A stretch of 64,000 bases of DNA from Sulfurifustis variabilis (lineage in GTDB: Bacteria; Pseudomonadota; Gammaproteobacteria; Acidiferrobacterales; Sulfurifustaceae): positions 1,550,001-1,614,000 of the forward strand of contig NZ_AP014936.1 in the NCBI RefSeq assembly GCF_002355415.1, written 5' to 3'. Position numbers and translations under genes: made by a program. Positions 7,552-15,882 of this stretch are shown piece by piece; the stretch's first letter is position 1; each line of letters opens with the position of its first letter. The notes below the pieces were generated by a model. It was not told the DNA's origin, did not search any database, and saw only the letters and a list, made by a program, of their open reading frames with translations.

Positions 7552-8675
7552 AACCGGACTGGCGTCTGGCTCGGCTCCGGGCCGAGCTCAAGCGTTACGA
7601 CCTTCTGCGCCGCGGGGTGCGCGGACTTCGGGTGTTGCGCGGGCGGCACCTGGCCGACGTCTGGCGCATCGAGGCGCCGGAGGCGCGGACCGGCAAGCCG
7701 CTGTCCATGCTGTTCGTGGGCGAACCCGTGACGCGCCATTACCTCTCCGGCCTCGTGTACGAGAAGTATCGGGACGCCTGGGGCCGCACGATCCTGCCCC
7801 GCGGCGCGCTCGTGCCCGGCACGCGACTGCTCGGGCGCCGCTGCGATCTCCTCGTGCACGAGTCGGCGATGCCCGCGCCGGGAGCGCTGCCCGGCGGCGC
7901 CTTCTGGATACCGAACTGGGTGGGGGGCGAGATCGAATTCGCGGAGGCGGAGCGTCTCAAGAAGACGAGCGGCCGGCTGCAGGCGGACCTCCGGCGGCTG
8001 CGCAAGCTGCCCCACCGCGTGCACACGACGCGCGCGCCCAGCGAAATCTATCGTTTCTACTGCGAGTTCTACGAGCCGTATATCCGGAGCACCTTCGGCG
8101 CGTGCGCCTGTCTTTCTTCCTGGGAGGAGGTCGAAGCGCGGCTGCCGCAGAGCGAGCTCTTTTGGATCATGCGGGACGGCGAGCGTCTCGCCGGGCAGAT
8201 CGTCCTGTACGAACCGGAACGTGTCCGCGCCTGGTGCCTCGGCGTGAAAAGCGGCGCCCGGGAACTCGTGCGGGCCGGGGTCATCGCGGCGCTGTACCAG
8301 GCCGAGATCCAGCACCTGGCCGGAAACGGGTACACGCGGCTGCACGTCGGCGCGTCACGCCCGTTCCTCACGGACGGCGTCCTGCGCTTCAAGCGCAAGT
8401 GGGGAATGCGGCTCGTGGATCACAGCGATCGCGGTCTGCTGCTCACCGTGCGGAGGGCGAGCGAACCGTTGCGCGCATTCCTGGCGGGGCACCCGTTCGT
8501 ATCCCTGGGCGCGCACGGGAAGATGCAGGCGAGCGCGCTCGTGGGCGGGGCGCGTTCCGGCGAACCGGGGGAACCCGACCGCGAGCTGTTGCCCCCCGAG
8601 CTCGGCCGTCCGTTTCTCTACGAGCTGGAGGACGGCGGGGCGGTCGAATGGAAAGGCCTGGCGCCGGCAGCCTAG
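7548..8675 (+). CDS. GNAT/FemAB-like acyltransferase, tandem copy 2
   Basis: This 375-residue protein is a paralogue of the gene just upstream, which it overlaps by ATGA. Shared landmarks include SWVYGEI / NWVGGEIEFAEAE, AELMLVKRDGQAIAGG / SELFWIMRDGERLAGQ, and TRAFLSDGVLRFKRKWG / SRPFLTDGVLRFKRKWG. These indicate a tandem duplication followed by marked divergence in the N-terminal third. The spacing to the following asnB (17 bp) and the coupling to the degenerate AsnB-like protein upstream make a co-expressed block of activation plus acyl/aminoacyl transfer plausible. No membrane segment or signal peptide is visible, so it should act in the cytoplasm on lipid-linked or nucleotide-linked sugars. 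Confidence 0.65.
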   Translation: MKPDWRLARLRAELKRYDLLRRGVRGLRVLRGRHLADVWRIEAPEARTGKPLSMLFVGEPVTRHYLSGLVYEKYRDAWGRTILPRGALVPGTRLLGRRCDLLVHESAMPAPGALPGGAFWIPNWVGGEIEFAEAERLKKTSGRLQADLRRLRKLPHRVHTTRAPSEIYRFYCEFYEPYIRSTFGACACLSSWEEVEARLPQSELFWIMRDGERLAGQIVLYEPERVRAWCLGVKSGARELVRAGVIAALYQAEIQHLAGNGYTRLHVGASRPFLTDGVLRFKRKWGMRLVDHSDRGLLLTVRRASEPLRAFLAGHPFVSLGAHGKMQASALVGGARSGEPGEPDRELLPPELGRPFLYELEDGGAVEWKGLAPAA

Positions 8676-8692
8676 GGCGCGAGGGAAGAGAT

Positions 8693-10702
8693 ATGTGTGG
8701 AATCGCGGGATGCATTGATTTGAGCGGACATCCGATCAGCCGGAGCCTGATCCAGGCGATGACGGACGCGATCCGCCATCGCGGTCCGGACGACGAGGGA
8801 TACGTGCTCATCGACAGCAGGGCCGGGAAGAGCCAGGCGTTCGCCGGGCCGGACAGCCCGCCCGCGGTGCGCGCCACGATGCCGCTGTTCGATCGCCACA
8901 TCGAGAACGCCACGGCGAACATCGGGCTCGCGCACAGGCGCTTCTCGATCATCGATCTGTCGACCGCCGGCCACCAGCCGTTCTTCTCCAACGACGGTTC
9001 CTGCTGCGTGGTCTACAACGGCGAGATCTACAACTACGTCGAGCTGCGCGAGGAGCTCGGGCGTCAGGGCGTGCGGCTGCGCAGCCAGTCGGACACCGAG
9101 GTGCTGGTCGAGGCGTACCGGCTCTGGGGCACCGACTGCTTCTCGCGGTTCAACGGCTTCTGGGCGCTCGCGCTTTACGATTTCCGGAAGAGGCGCCTGA
9201 TCCTCAGCCGGGACCGGCTCGGCAAGCGCCCGCTCTACTGGACGCGTCGCGGCGGGCGGGTGTACTTCGCCTCCGAGATCAAGTCGCTTCTGCAGGCGCC
9301 CGAGATCGCGCGTACCAAGTCCGTCAACCGCGAAGCCTTGTGGCACTGGTGCGTCGACGGCATGCGCGATCTCGACCAGACGACCCTGTTCGACGGCATC
9401 CATAACCTGAAGCCGGCCTCCTGGGTGGTCGTGGGCACGGACTTTCCCGGCGGCATCCGCACGTTCTGGGACATACCGGCCGGGCGGCTGCGCGAGTCGG
9501 AGCTGGGTATCGACGACGCCGCACGCTGGGTCCGGGAGACGCTCGAGGACGCGGTGCGCATCCGGATGCGGGCGGACGTGCCGATCGGTTTCGAGCTGAG
9601 CGGCGGGCTGGATTCCTCGACGGTCGTGGCGCTCGCGGCCGGCGCCGGCAAAGGCGCGGTCACCACCTATACCGTGCGTTTCCGCGATCCCGGCTGGAAC
9701 GAGGAGCCGTTCGCGCGTGCCGTGGGCCGACGATTCGGCACCGATTACCGGGTCATCGATCCGCCGCTCGACACCTTCTGGCGCGGCATCGGGGCGTTCA
9801 CGGCCCTCCAGGAGGAGCCGTACCACTCGCCGAATCTCCAGACGAGCCAGGTCATCTGGTCGCACATGCGCGCGGACGGCACCAAAGTGACGCTGACGGG
9901 GTCGTCGGGCGACGAGCTCTTCGCGGGCTACTCGCGCTATTTCTGGAAAGCCCAGCTCGAGAACCTCGCGCTGGGCCGCTGGGGCCATTTCGGCAGAAAC
10001 GCGCTGCGCTGGTCGGAGAGCCACGCCTTCGTTCCGCAGTTCCTGCGGGAGATCGTTCGGGCGAGCGGCCTGCGGCGCGCCGCCCGGAGTACGCGGCGCC
10101 TGCTGGCCGGAGACCGGGATTATCTGGTCGACGTGCCGTTTCCGGCGCGCCTGCACGAAAGCGGCTCGCTCACCCGGTCGCTGCGCGCCGACATCACCAA
10201 CACGCTGATCCCGTATTGGCTGATGTCGGGGGACAAGACGCTGATGGGGGTTCCGTTCGAGGGCCGGTGCCCGTTCCTCGACTATCGGATGGTGGAGGTC
10301 GCCCTGCGCCTGCCGGTGACGTACCTGATACGGGACGGCTGGCACAAGTGGATTCTTCGCAAAGCGATGGAATCCCACCTGCCCCATGACGTCGTCTGGC
10401 GAAGGGCGAAGATGGGGTTCCCGTTTCCGTACGAGTCCTTCTTCGAGTCGTATCGTCCCATCATCGACCTCATCCTCGCCGAGGCGAGCAATCCCTACGT
10501 GGATTTCGGGAAGAAGGACGTGCTGCGCAACGACTGGAGGGCGCTGAGCTTTCTTCTGTGGTACGAGTATTTTTTCAACGGCAACATGGACCTGTTCGAC
10601 CGGATCGAACGCGCGGCCTCGCACGGAAGCGCGGGCGCGGCGCTGCCCTTCAAGCCGGCGTTCCTCCGCCGGCCGTCCGGGCCGGCGGCGAAGGCGGTAT
10701 AG
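8693..10702 (+). CDS. asnB: Asparagine-synthetase-type amidotransferase, copy 2
   Basis: This 669-residue complete enzyme is about 60 residues longer than copy 1. The start at 8693 gives MCGIAGCIDLSG with Cys2 as glutaminase nucleophile. Two insertions distinguish it: residues about 45-75 in the glutaminase domain (SRAGKSQAFAGPDS region) and a longer synthetase middle. The PP-loop ELSGGLDSSTVV lies at about residue 300, and LTGSSGDELFAGYSR and GDKTLMGVPFEGRCPFLD follow. The frame continues far upstream without a stop, but that extension overlaps the GNAT gene and has no homologous character. It lies 17 bp after the acyltransferase and 2 bp before a GT2 gene, so it belongs to the same transcript. 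It is probably an amidase-type modifier in this locus rather than the housekeeping asparagine synthetase. Confidence 0.85.
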   Translation: MCGIAGCIDLSGHPISRSLIQAMTDAIRHRGPDDEGYVLIDSRAGKSQAFAGPDSPPAVRATMPLFDRHIENATANIGLAHRRFSIIDLSTAGHQPFFSNDGSCCVVYNGEIYNYVELREELGRQGVRLRSQSDTEVLVEAYRLWGTDCFSRFNGFWALALYDFRKRRLILSRDRLGKRPLYWTRRGGRVYFASEIKSLLQAPEIARTKSVNREALWHWCVDGMRDLDQTTLFDGIHNLKPASWVVVGTDFPGGIRTFWDIPAGRLRESELGIDDAARWVRETLEDAVRIRMRADVPIGFELSGGLDSSTVVALAAGAGKGAVTTYTVRFRDPGWNEEPFARAVGRRFGTDYRVIDPPLDTFWRGIGAFTALQEEPYHSPNLQTSQVIWSHMRADGTKVTLTGSSGDELFAGYSRYFWKAQLENLALGRWGHFGRNALRWSESHAFVPQFLREIVRASGLRRAARSTRRLLAGDRDYLVDVPFPARLHESGSLTRSLRADITNTLIPYWLMSGDKTLMGVPFEGRCPFLDYRMVEVALRLPVTYLIRDGWHKWILRKAMESHLPHDVVWRRAKMGFPFPYESFFESYRPIIDLILAEASNPYVDFGKKDVLRNDWRALSFLLWYEYFFNGNMDLFDRIERAASHGSAGAALPFKPAFLRRPSGPAAKAV

Positions 10703-10704
10703 CC

Positions 10705-11664
10705 ATGGAAATGCCGCTCGTCACCATCGCCATCCCGACCCATAACCGCGCGGACAGCTACCTGCGCGATGCGCTGCGGTGCGCCGTGGAACAGACGTAC
10801 GCGCGGCTCGACATCCTCGTCGCGGACAACGCGTCGACCGACGGCACCGCGGAGCTGGTCTCCCGTCTGCGCGACCCGCGCGTGCGCTACCTGCGCCACG
10901 ACGTGGCGATCCGGCCCAACGACAACTTCAATTTCTGCATCGCCCAGGCGCGGGGAGAGTACCTCCTCCTGCTGCTGGACGACGAGCAGGTGGACCGCGA
11001 CTTCGTGGCGACATGCCTCGATGCCGTCGGCGGTCGCTCCGGAATCGGCCTGATCCGGACCGGTCTGCGCACGATCGACGGAAACGGCATCGTGATCGGC
11101 GAGTGTCCGAACGAGGCCGCGGGCCTCCCGATCGGAGACCTCTTCCTCGCCTGGTTCGAGGGGCGAACCTCGCTCTACCTGTGCAACACGCTCTTCAGCA
11201 CGCGCGCGCTCCGGGCCAGCGGGGGTCTGCGGTCGCGGCACTGCCTGTTCCAGGACGTCATGGCGCAGGTCCGGGTGGCCAGGGCGTCGGGACGGGCGGA
11301 TGTCGAGGCGATCAAGGCGACGACGCGCAGCCATCCGGGACAGTTCACGTACTCGGCGAAGGTCCGGGAGTGGGCCGAGGACGCGATCGATCTGTTGCGC
11401 CTCATGTGCGACGCCGCCCCCGAACGACGCGAGGCCATCCGCGTGAAGGGCGGTCGATTCTTCGCCACGGTCAGCTACAGCCGGGCGAACGCGATCCGCG
11501 CGCCGCTTGCCCGCCTCGAGGCCTATCTGCTCGTCTACCGCCTGTTCGGTTATCGGCACCTGCCGCCGTTGCGGGTGGTGCTTTCGGCGACGGCCCTGTA
11601 TCGCGTCGCGCGAGACCTGAAGCGCCGACTGAAGGGGCAGCCGCGCTGGGCGGCGGCGGGATGA
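10705..11664 (+). CDS. Family 2 glycosyltransferase
   Basis: This 319-residue GT-A enzyme starts PLVTIAIPTHNRADSYLRDALRCA, the usual nucleotide-binding beginning. It continues with LVADNASTDGTAELV and, at about residue 90, LLLLLDDEQVD, whose aspartates stand in the position of the metal-binding DxD. It resembles the two GT2 proteins downstream in the LRDPRVRYLRH segment, so the three may be old duplicates. The start lies 2 bp after the asnB stop. It is an inverting transferase expected at the cytoplasmic membrane face; the sugar is unknown. Confidence 0.8.
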   Translation: MEMPLVTIAIPTHNRADSYLRDALRCAVEQTYARLDILVADNASTDGTAELVSRLRDPRVRYLRHDVAIRPNDNFNFCIAQARGEYLLLLLDDEQVDRDFVATCLDAVGGRSGIGLIRTGLRTIDGNGIVIGECPNEAAGLPIGDLFLAWFEGRTSLYLCNTLFSTRALRASGGLRSRHCLFQDVMAQVRVARASGRADVEAIKATTRSHPGQFTYSAKVREWAEDAIDLLRLMCDAAPERREAIRVKGGRFFATVSYSRANAIRAPLARLEAYLLVYRLFGYRHLPPLRVVLSATALYRVARDLKRRLKGQPRWAAAG

Positions 11665-11674
11665 GGGGAGCTCG

Positions 11675-12544
11675 ATGAAGCTGTACGCCATCTGCCTGGT
11701 GAAGAACGAGGACGACGTGATCGGTCAAACGCTCGCCCACGCGGCGAGGTACTGCGACGGCATCTTCGTGATCGACAACGGGAGCACGGACGGAACCTGG
11801 GACATCGTCCGGGATCTGGCGGCGCGGGACCCACGGATCGTCGCGTTCGCGCGCACGCTCGAACCGTACGACGACGCGTTGCGCTGGCCCCCCTACGAGG
11901 AATACCACGGCCGTCTTTCGGACGACGACTGGTGGCTGATCCTGGACGGCGACGAGTTTCTGGCCGAGGACCCGCGGCCCGTGATCGCGGAGGCGTCGCG
12001 TGAGCCGGCCGAGGTGATCAACGCGTGGCAGATACAGTTCTACTACACCGAGAAGGACCATGCGGCCTGGCTCGCCGGCGAGGACACGCGCGACCGGCCG
12101 ATATTCGAGCGGCGTAGGCACTATCGCATCGACTGGCAGGAACCGCGGCTGTTCCGGAACCGCCGCGAAGGGACCTGGGAAGACGCCTATCTGCGCCGCA
12201 AGCTGCCGGCGCCCCGTGGCGAGGACGGGCAGGAAGGACCCGTGCGCGTCGGCCGGATCGCGCGCCGAAAGATCCTCAACCGGCATTTCCAGTACCGGGA
12301 CCCGGAGCAGATCGAGAAGCGTCTGCGGCTGCGGTACGGGCACGCCAAGTTCGCGGCCCAGGTCGACTCGACGGATTGGCGGACGAAGATGCGGTCCTCC
12401 CGACATCTTCATTGCCACCGGCCGGGCGAACGCTGGCATTTCAGCGCCTCGGGACTGACTTATTACTACTCGAGCTGGATGCGATACGTGCTCAAGAGCC
12501 GGGTCCAGCGCGCACAGCGGCGGTTCGCGGAAGTGATCGGATGA
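11675..12544 (+). CDS. Family 2-like glycosyltransferase (short GT-A type)
   Basis: This 289-residue protein starts MKLYAICLVKNEDDVIGQTLAHA. It carries VIDNGSTDGTWDIV and the acidic motif WWLILDGDEFL (about residues 87-97), in which DGD fills the DxD place. This is the short 'glycosyl transferase family 2 / LPS core-like' subtype. AGGGGAG at 11664-11670 is a strong ribosome site that fixes the start. Its C-terminal part is rich in arginine and tryptophan and ends SSRHLHCHRPGERWHFS. It overlaps the next GT2 gene by ATGA. It is likely a sugar transferase in the repeat-unit assembly. Confidence 0.75.
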   Translation: MKLYAICLVKNEDDVIGQTLAHAARYCDGIFVIDNGSTDGTWDIVRDLAARDPRIVAFARTLEPYDDALRWPPYEEYHGRLSDDDWWLILDGDEFLAEDPRPVIAEASREPAEVINAWQIQFYYTEKDHAAWLAGEDTRDRPIFERRRHYRIDWQEPRLFRNRREGTWEDAYLRRKLPAPRGEDGQEGPVRVGRIARRKILNRHFQYRDPEQIEKRLRLRYGHAKFAAQVDSTDWRTKMRSSRHLHCHRPGERWHFSASGLTYYYSSWMRYVLKSRVQRAQRRFAEVIG

Positions 12545-13512
12545 AAACGGAAACGGCGATGTGGGACGGACGCGACGTATCCGCGGGGCGTGGGGCGGAC
12601 TCGGGAGAACCCCGGGAGGCGGCCGCGCCCCTCGTGAGCGTGGTCATCCCGACCTTCAATCGCGCCGGGCGCGTGGCGAACGCCTTGCGGAGCGTTCTGG
12701 CGCAGACCTACACGAACCTGGAGATTCTGGTCGTCGACGACGCTTCCACCGACCGGACCGCGGACGCGGTCGGGTCGTTCGCGGATCCGCGCATCCGCTA
12801 TCTGCGCCACGGGAGCAACCGCGGCGGCGCCGCCGCCCGCAACACCGGCATTCGCGCGGCCGCCGGCGAGGTGATTGCATTTCTCGACGACGACGACGAG
12901 TGGCTGCCCCAAAAAGTCGAAGAGCAGCTGCGCTGGCTCGACCGGTTCGATGCCGTGGTGTGCGCGTCGACGGACAGCCGCGGTGCGATCACACCCCGGC
13001 CGCGCGGCGGCCGATTGACGTTGAACGAGCTTCGACACGGGCCATGGGGGGGCACCGGGGTCCTCATGGCGAAAGCCGGACTGATCCGGGAGACGCTCTT
13101 CGACGAGGAACTGGCGCGCGGGCAGGACTGGGACCTGTTCATCCGGATCGCGCTCAAGCGGGAGATCGCGTACCTGGACAAGCCTCTCCTGCGCTATGAC
13201 GCCGGCGTTCACGATCGAATCACCAACCGCCTGTCGCGCGTATCCGTGCGCGAGATGGCGCACCAGCTGCGCGTGATCGAGAAGCACCGGCCTCTTTTCG
13301 GCGAAAAATGGTTCCATCGGCGCATGTGCGAGGCGTTGCTTTACGACTTCGGGCGTCGGAAGGACAGGGCGGGGGTGCTGGTCCACGCGGCGCGCAGTCA
13401 CGGATGGCTCAACGTCGTGCGCATCCTGATGATGCGGCTTCGAGAGCGGATTCGGCGGGTCACCGCGCGCGGGGCGACGGGATGGCGGATACCCAAGGCA
13501 TTGCAGCCGTGA
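12541..13512 (+). CDS. Family 2 glycosyltransferase, paralogue A
   Basis: This 323-residue GT-A enzyme has a 30-residue Gly/Ala/Glu-rich lead. The core then begins PLVSVVIPTFNRAGRVANALRSVL. It contains LVVDDASTDRTADAV and the metal-binding segment IAFLDDDDEWLPQKVEEQL (about residues 113-131). Later landmarks are ARGQDWDLFIRIAL and VIEKHRPLFGEKWFHRRM. The next gene repeats the same landmarks (RQGEDWDAFIRIGK, VLRKHREFFGERWYEYH), so the pair arose by duplication. Its start overlaps the previous stop as ATGA. The two paralogues probably add different sugars, or the same sugar to different acceptors. Confidence 0.8.
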   Translation: MKTETAMWDGRDVSAGRGADSGEPREAAAPLVSVVIPTFNRAGRVANALRSVLAQTYTNLEILVVDDASTDRTADAVGSFADPRIRYLRHGSNRGGAAARNTGIRAAAGEVIAFLDDDDEWLPQKVEEQLRWLDRFDAVVCASTDSRGAITPRPRGGRLTLNELRHGPWGGTGVLMAKAGLIRETLFDEELARGQDWDLFIRIALKREIAYLDKPLLRYDAGVHDRITNRLSRVSVREMAHQLRVIEKHRPLFGEKWFHRRMCEALLYDFGRRKDRAGVLVHAARSHGWLNVVRILMMRLRERIRRVTARGATGWRIPKALQP

Positions 13513-14501
13513 CCGACTCCAGAACCGAGCCCGCGCCGGGAGAGGGCACGCAACCGGGCGACGCGACGGCAGGCGGCGTATCGGGCCATGCCGGCGCGGG
13601 TCGGGCGGACGCCTTGGTGACGGTCGTCATTCCCACGTACAACAGGGCCGCGTTGCTGCCGAAGGCGATCGCGAGCGTGCTGCGGCAAACGCACGCAAGG
13701 TTCGAGATCGTCGTGGTCGACGACGGCTCCACCGACGCGACGGCCACGGTCGTGTCGTCCCTGCAGGATCCGCGGATCCGTTACGTGCGGCACGAGCGGA
13801 ACCGGGGCCTGCCCGCCGCCAGGAACACCGGCATCCGCGCGGCCCGGGGAGAGTACGTGGCCTTCATCGACGACGACGACGAGTGGCGCGAGGACAAGCT
13901 GGAACGTCAATTGCAGGTGATCGGCCGGTACGATGCCGTTCTCGCGACCGGAGTCGCGGACGGTTATCCGCTGCGGATCCATCGCAGGCCGGAGATCAGT
14001 CTCGACGATCTCCGGAAAGGCAGCTTCAATCCCTCGAGCCTCCTGGCCAAGACGTCCGTGCTCCGGGACGTCATGTTCGACGAGTCGCTGCGCCAGGGCG
14101 AGGACTGGGACGCGTTCATCCGCATCGGAAAGCGCTACTCCATCGGCTGGCTGCCCGAACCGCTGCTCATTTACAACGAGGGCAGCCATGTGCGCATGAC
14201 GAACGAGGCGAAGACCACTTCGGTGACGGAACTGGAGCGGCGTATGGCGGTGCTGCGCAAGCATCGGGAGTTCTTCGGCGAGCGCTGGTACGAGTACCAC
14301 GTGGCGGACAATCTGCTCTCGTACATCGCCACGCGGGCCGACCGGCTGAGCTGCGTGCGCTATGCGATCCGTCGTTGCGGCGTGCTCCCCGTGGCGACGG
14401 TGCTCGCGGACAAGACGCGGCGCTTCGTCGTCCGCCGATTCTGGAAGTATCTGGTTTGGAGGGGCCGGGTGCCCGGCCCCGTGAACGCGGACAAGGCATG
14501 A
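13482..14501 (+). CDS. Family 2 glycosyltransferase, paralogue B
   Basis: This 339-residue GT-A enzyme is the tandem paralogue of the preceding gene. A low-complexity lead of about 45 residues precedes LVTVVIPTYNRAALLPKAIASVL. Next come VVVDDGSTDATATVV and the metal-binding FIDDDDEWREDKLERQL (about residues 126-142). The ATG at 13482 overlaps the previous gene by 31 bp. A GTG at 13509 would give a tidy GTGA overlap and a protein nine residues shorter. I cannot decide between them, because neither has a strong ribosome site. Both copies keep the catalytic acidic residues, so neither looks dead. Confidence 0.78.
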   Translation: MADTQGIAAVTDSRTEPAPGEGTQPGDATAGGVSGHAGAGRADALVTVVIPTYNRAALLPKAIASVLRQTHARFEIVVVDDGSTDATATVVSSLQDPRIRYVRHERNRGLPAARNTGIRAARGEYVAFIDDDDEWREDKLERQLQVIGRYDAVLATGVADGYPLRIHRRPEISLDDLRKGSFNPSSLLAKTSVLRDVMFDESLRQGEDWDAFIRIGKRYSIGWLPEPLLIYNEGSHVRMTNEAKTTSVTELERRMAVLRKHREFFGERWYEYHVADNLLSYIATRADRLSCVRYAIRRCGVLPVATVLADKTRRFVVRRFWKYLVWRGRVPGPVNADKA

Positions 14502-14532
14502 CACGCGCGACCCGGCAAGCGGCGGATGCGAC

Positions 14533-15828
14533 ATGACGATCCAGACGGAACTTCGGCGGGAAGAACGACTGACGCGACAGGACGGCGCCGGACCGGGCGC
14601 GCGCGACGTGGAGCGGGAACCGTGCCGGATACTCTTCGTGCCCGGATTCGTTTGCGACACCTACTCGGAAATCGAGCGTCAGTATGTCGAGCTGTGCGCC
14701 GCCGCCCGCAAGGACGTGCGTTACCTGTGGCTGGTGCCGGATATCCGTTGCCGCGGCAACCGTTTCGCCCGGCCGGCGCTCCGCGAAAAGCTGGCGGAGC
14801 CGGTCTGGGTGCCCCGGCTCCGGGAGCACGGCGTGCCGTACGTCGTGGGAAACATCTCGCGGTACAACGTCGTCCGGAACTACCGGTTGTTCCGCGACGT
14901 GTTCCGGCGTCATCGCATCGACGCGGTCTACACGCACTTCGGTTACGAGCGGTTCTGGGCCGCGTTCTTCGGTCGTCTCTGGGGCAAGGTGACCATCTGG
15001 AACGAGCACTGGCATTCGCTCGGTACGCGTTTCGTACGATTCAAACGGCTGTTCTACGGTGCCTTCGTCGACGATTTCCTCGCGGTGTCCGGGTTCATCG
15101 GCCGGACCCTGCCGGCGGGCGCCGCCGTTCACGTCTTCAAGAACGCCGTGCACCCCGAGGAGAAGAGGGCGGCTTCGCCCGAGGAGGCGGCGCGCATGCG
15201 AGGCGCGCTCGGCATACCGCCCGGCGCAAAGGTGGTGCTGATGGTGTCGGCCTTCCGGCCGAACAAGCGTTACGACCTCGCCATGCGTGTCTGCAGGGAG
15301 GTGCTGAACCGCAGGGAGGACGTTGCGTTCGTATTCCTCGGAGAAGGGGCGATGCGCCCGTGGGTGCTGGAGGAAGCAAGGCGTTGCGGCCTCGGGTCCA
15401 GGATCGCGGCGCCGGGACACGTCGACGATGTCGACCGGTATTACGCACTGGCCGACGTGTGCATGCTCACTTCCACGGGAGAACCGTGCGCCCTGGCGAT
15501 TTTCGAAGCGATGAAGCACGGGCGGCCGCTGGTCGCGTTCCATAGCGGAGGGACCCCCGAGATCGTCCGGGACGGCGCCACCGGCATACTCGTGCCGGAA
15601 GAGGACGTGCATCGATTCGCCGAAGAGGTGCTCGGGCTGCTGACCGACGGGCGAAGACGGTCCGAGATCGGCGCGGCGGCCCGCGAATCCGTGCGGAGCG
15701 AGTTCAACCGCGCGAAATGGATCGGTGACCTGAACAGGCTGTTGAGGAATATCGTGGAACGCCGGCGGAACGGACGCGCTTCGATCGCCGCGCCGCCCGA
15801 TCGACGATCCCGCGTGTTGCGCGAGTAG
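14533..15828 (+). CDS. Family 4 glycosyltransferase
   Basis: This 431-residue GT-B protein has a non-conserved lead of 30 residues. Then comes RILFVPGFVCDTYSEIERQYVEL, an unusual acceptor-domain start that also appears in putative polysaccharide GT4 enzymes. The donor domain contains VLMVSAFRPNKRYDLAMRV (about 236-254) and TSTGEPCALAIFEAMKHGRPLVAFHSGGTPEIVRDGATGILV (about 315-356). In the latter, the acidic residues E and E of the E-x7-E motif are replaced in part: EPCALAIFE keeps both glutamates. There is a 31-bp gap from the previous gene and 54 bp to the next. The role in repeat-unit assembly is inferred from context. Confidence 0.8.
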   Translation: MTIQTELRREERLTRQDGAGPGARDVEREPCRILFVPGFVCDTYSEIERQYVELCAAARKDVRYLWLVPDIRCRGNRFARPALREKLAEPVWVPRLREHGVPYVVGNISRYNVVRNYRLFRDVFRRHRIDAVYTHFGYERFWAAFFGRLWGKVTIWNEHWHSLGTRFVRFKRLFYGAFVDDFLAVSGFIGRTLPAGAAVHVFKNAVHPEEKRAASPEEAARMRGALGIPPGAKVVLMVSAFRPNKRYDLAMRVCREVLNRREDVAFVFLGEGAMRPWVLEEARRCGLGSRIAAPGHVDDVDRYYALADVCMLTSTGEPCALAIFEAMKHGRPLVAFHSGGTPEIVRDGATGILVPEEDVHRFAEEVLGLLTDGRRRSEIGAAARESVRSEFNRAKWIGDLNRLLRNIVERRRNGRASIAAPPDRRSRVLRE

Positions 15829-15882
15829 ACGCAGGCAAGCGATCGACGCCGCCTGAAAAACGACGATAGACGGGGCTGAACG

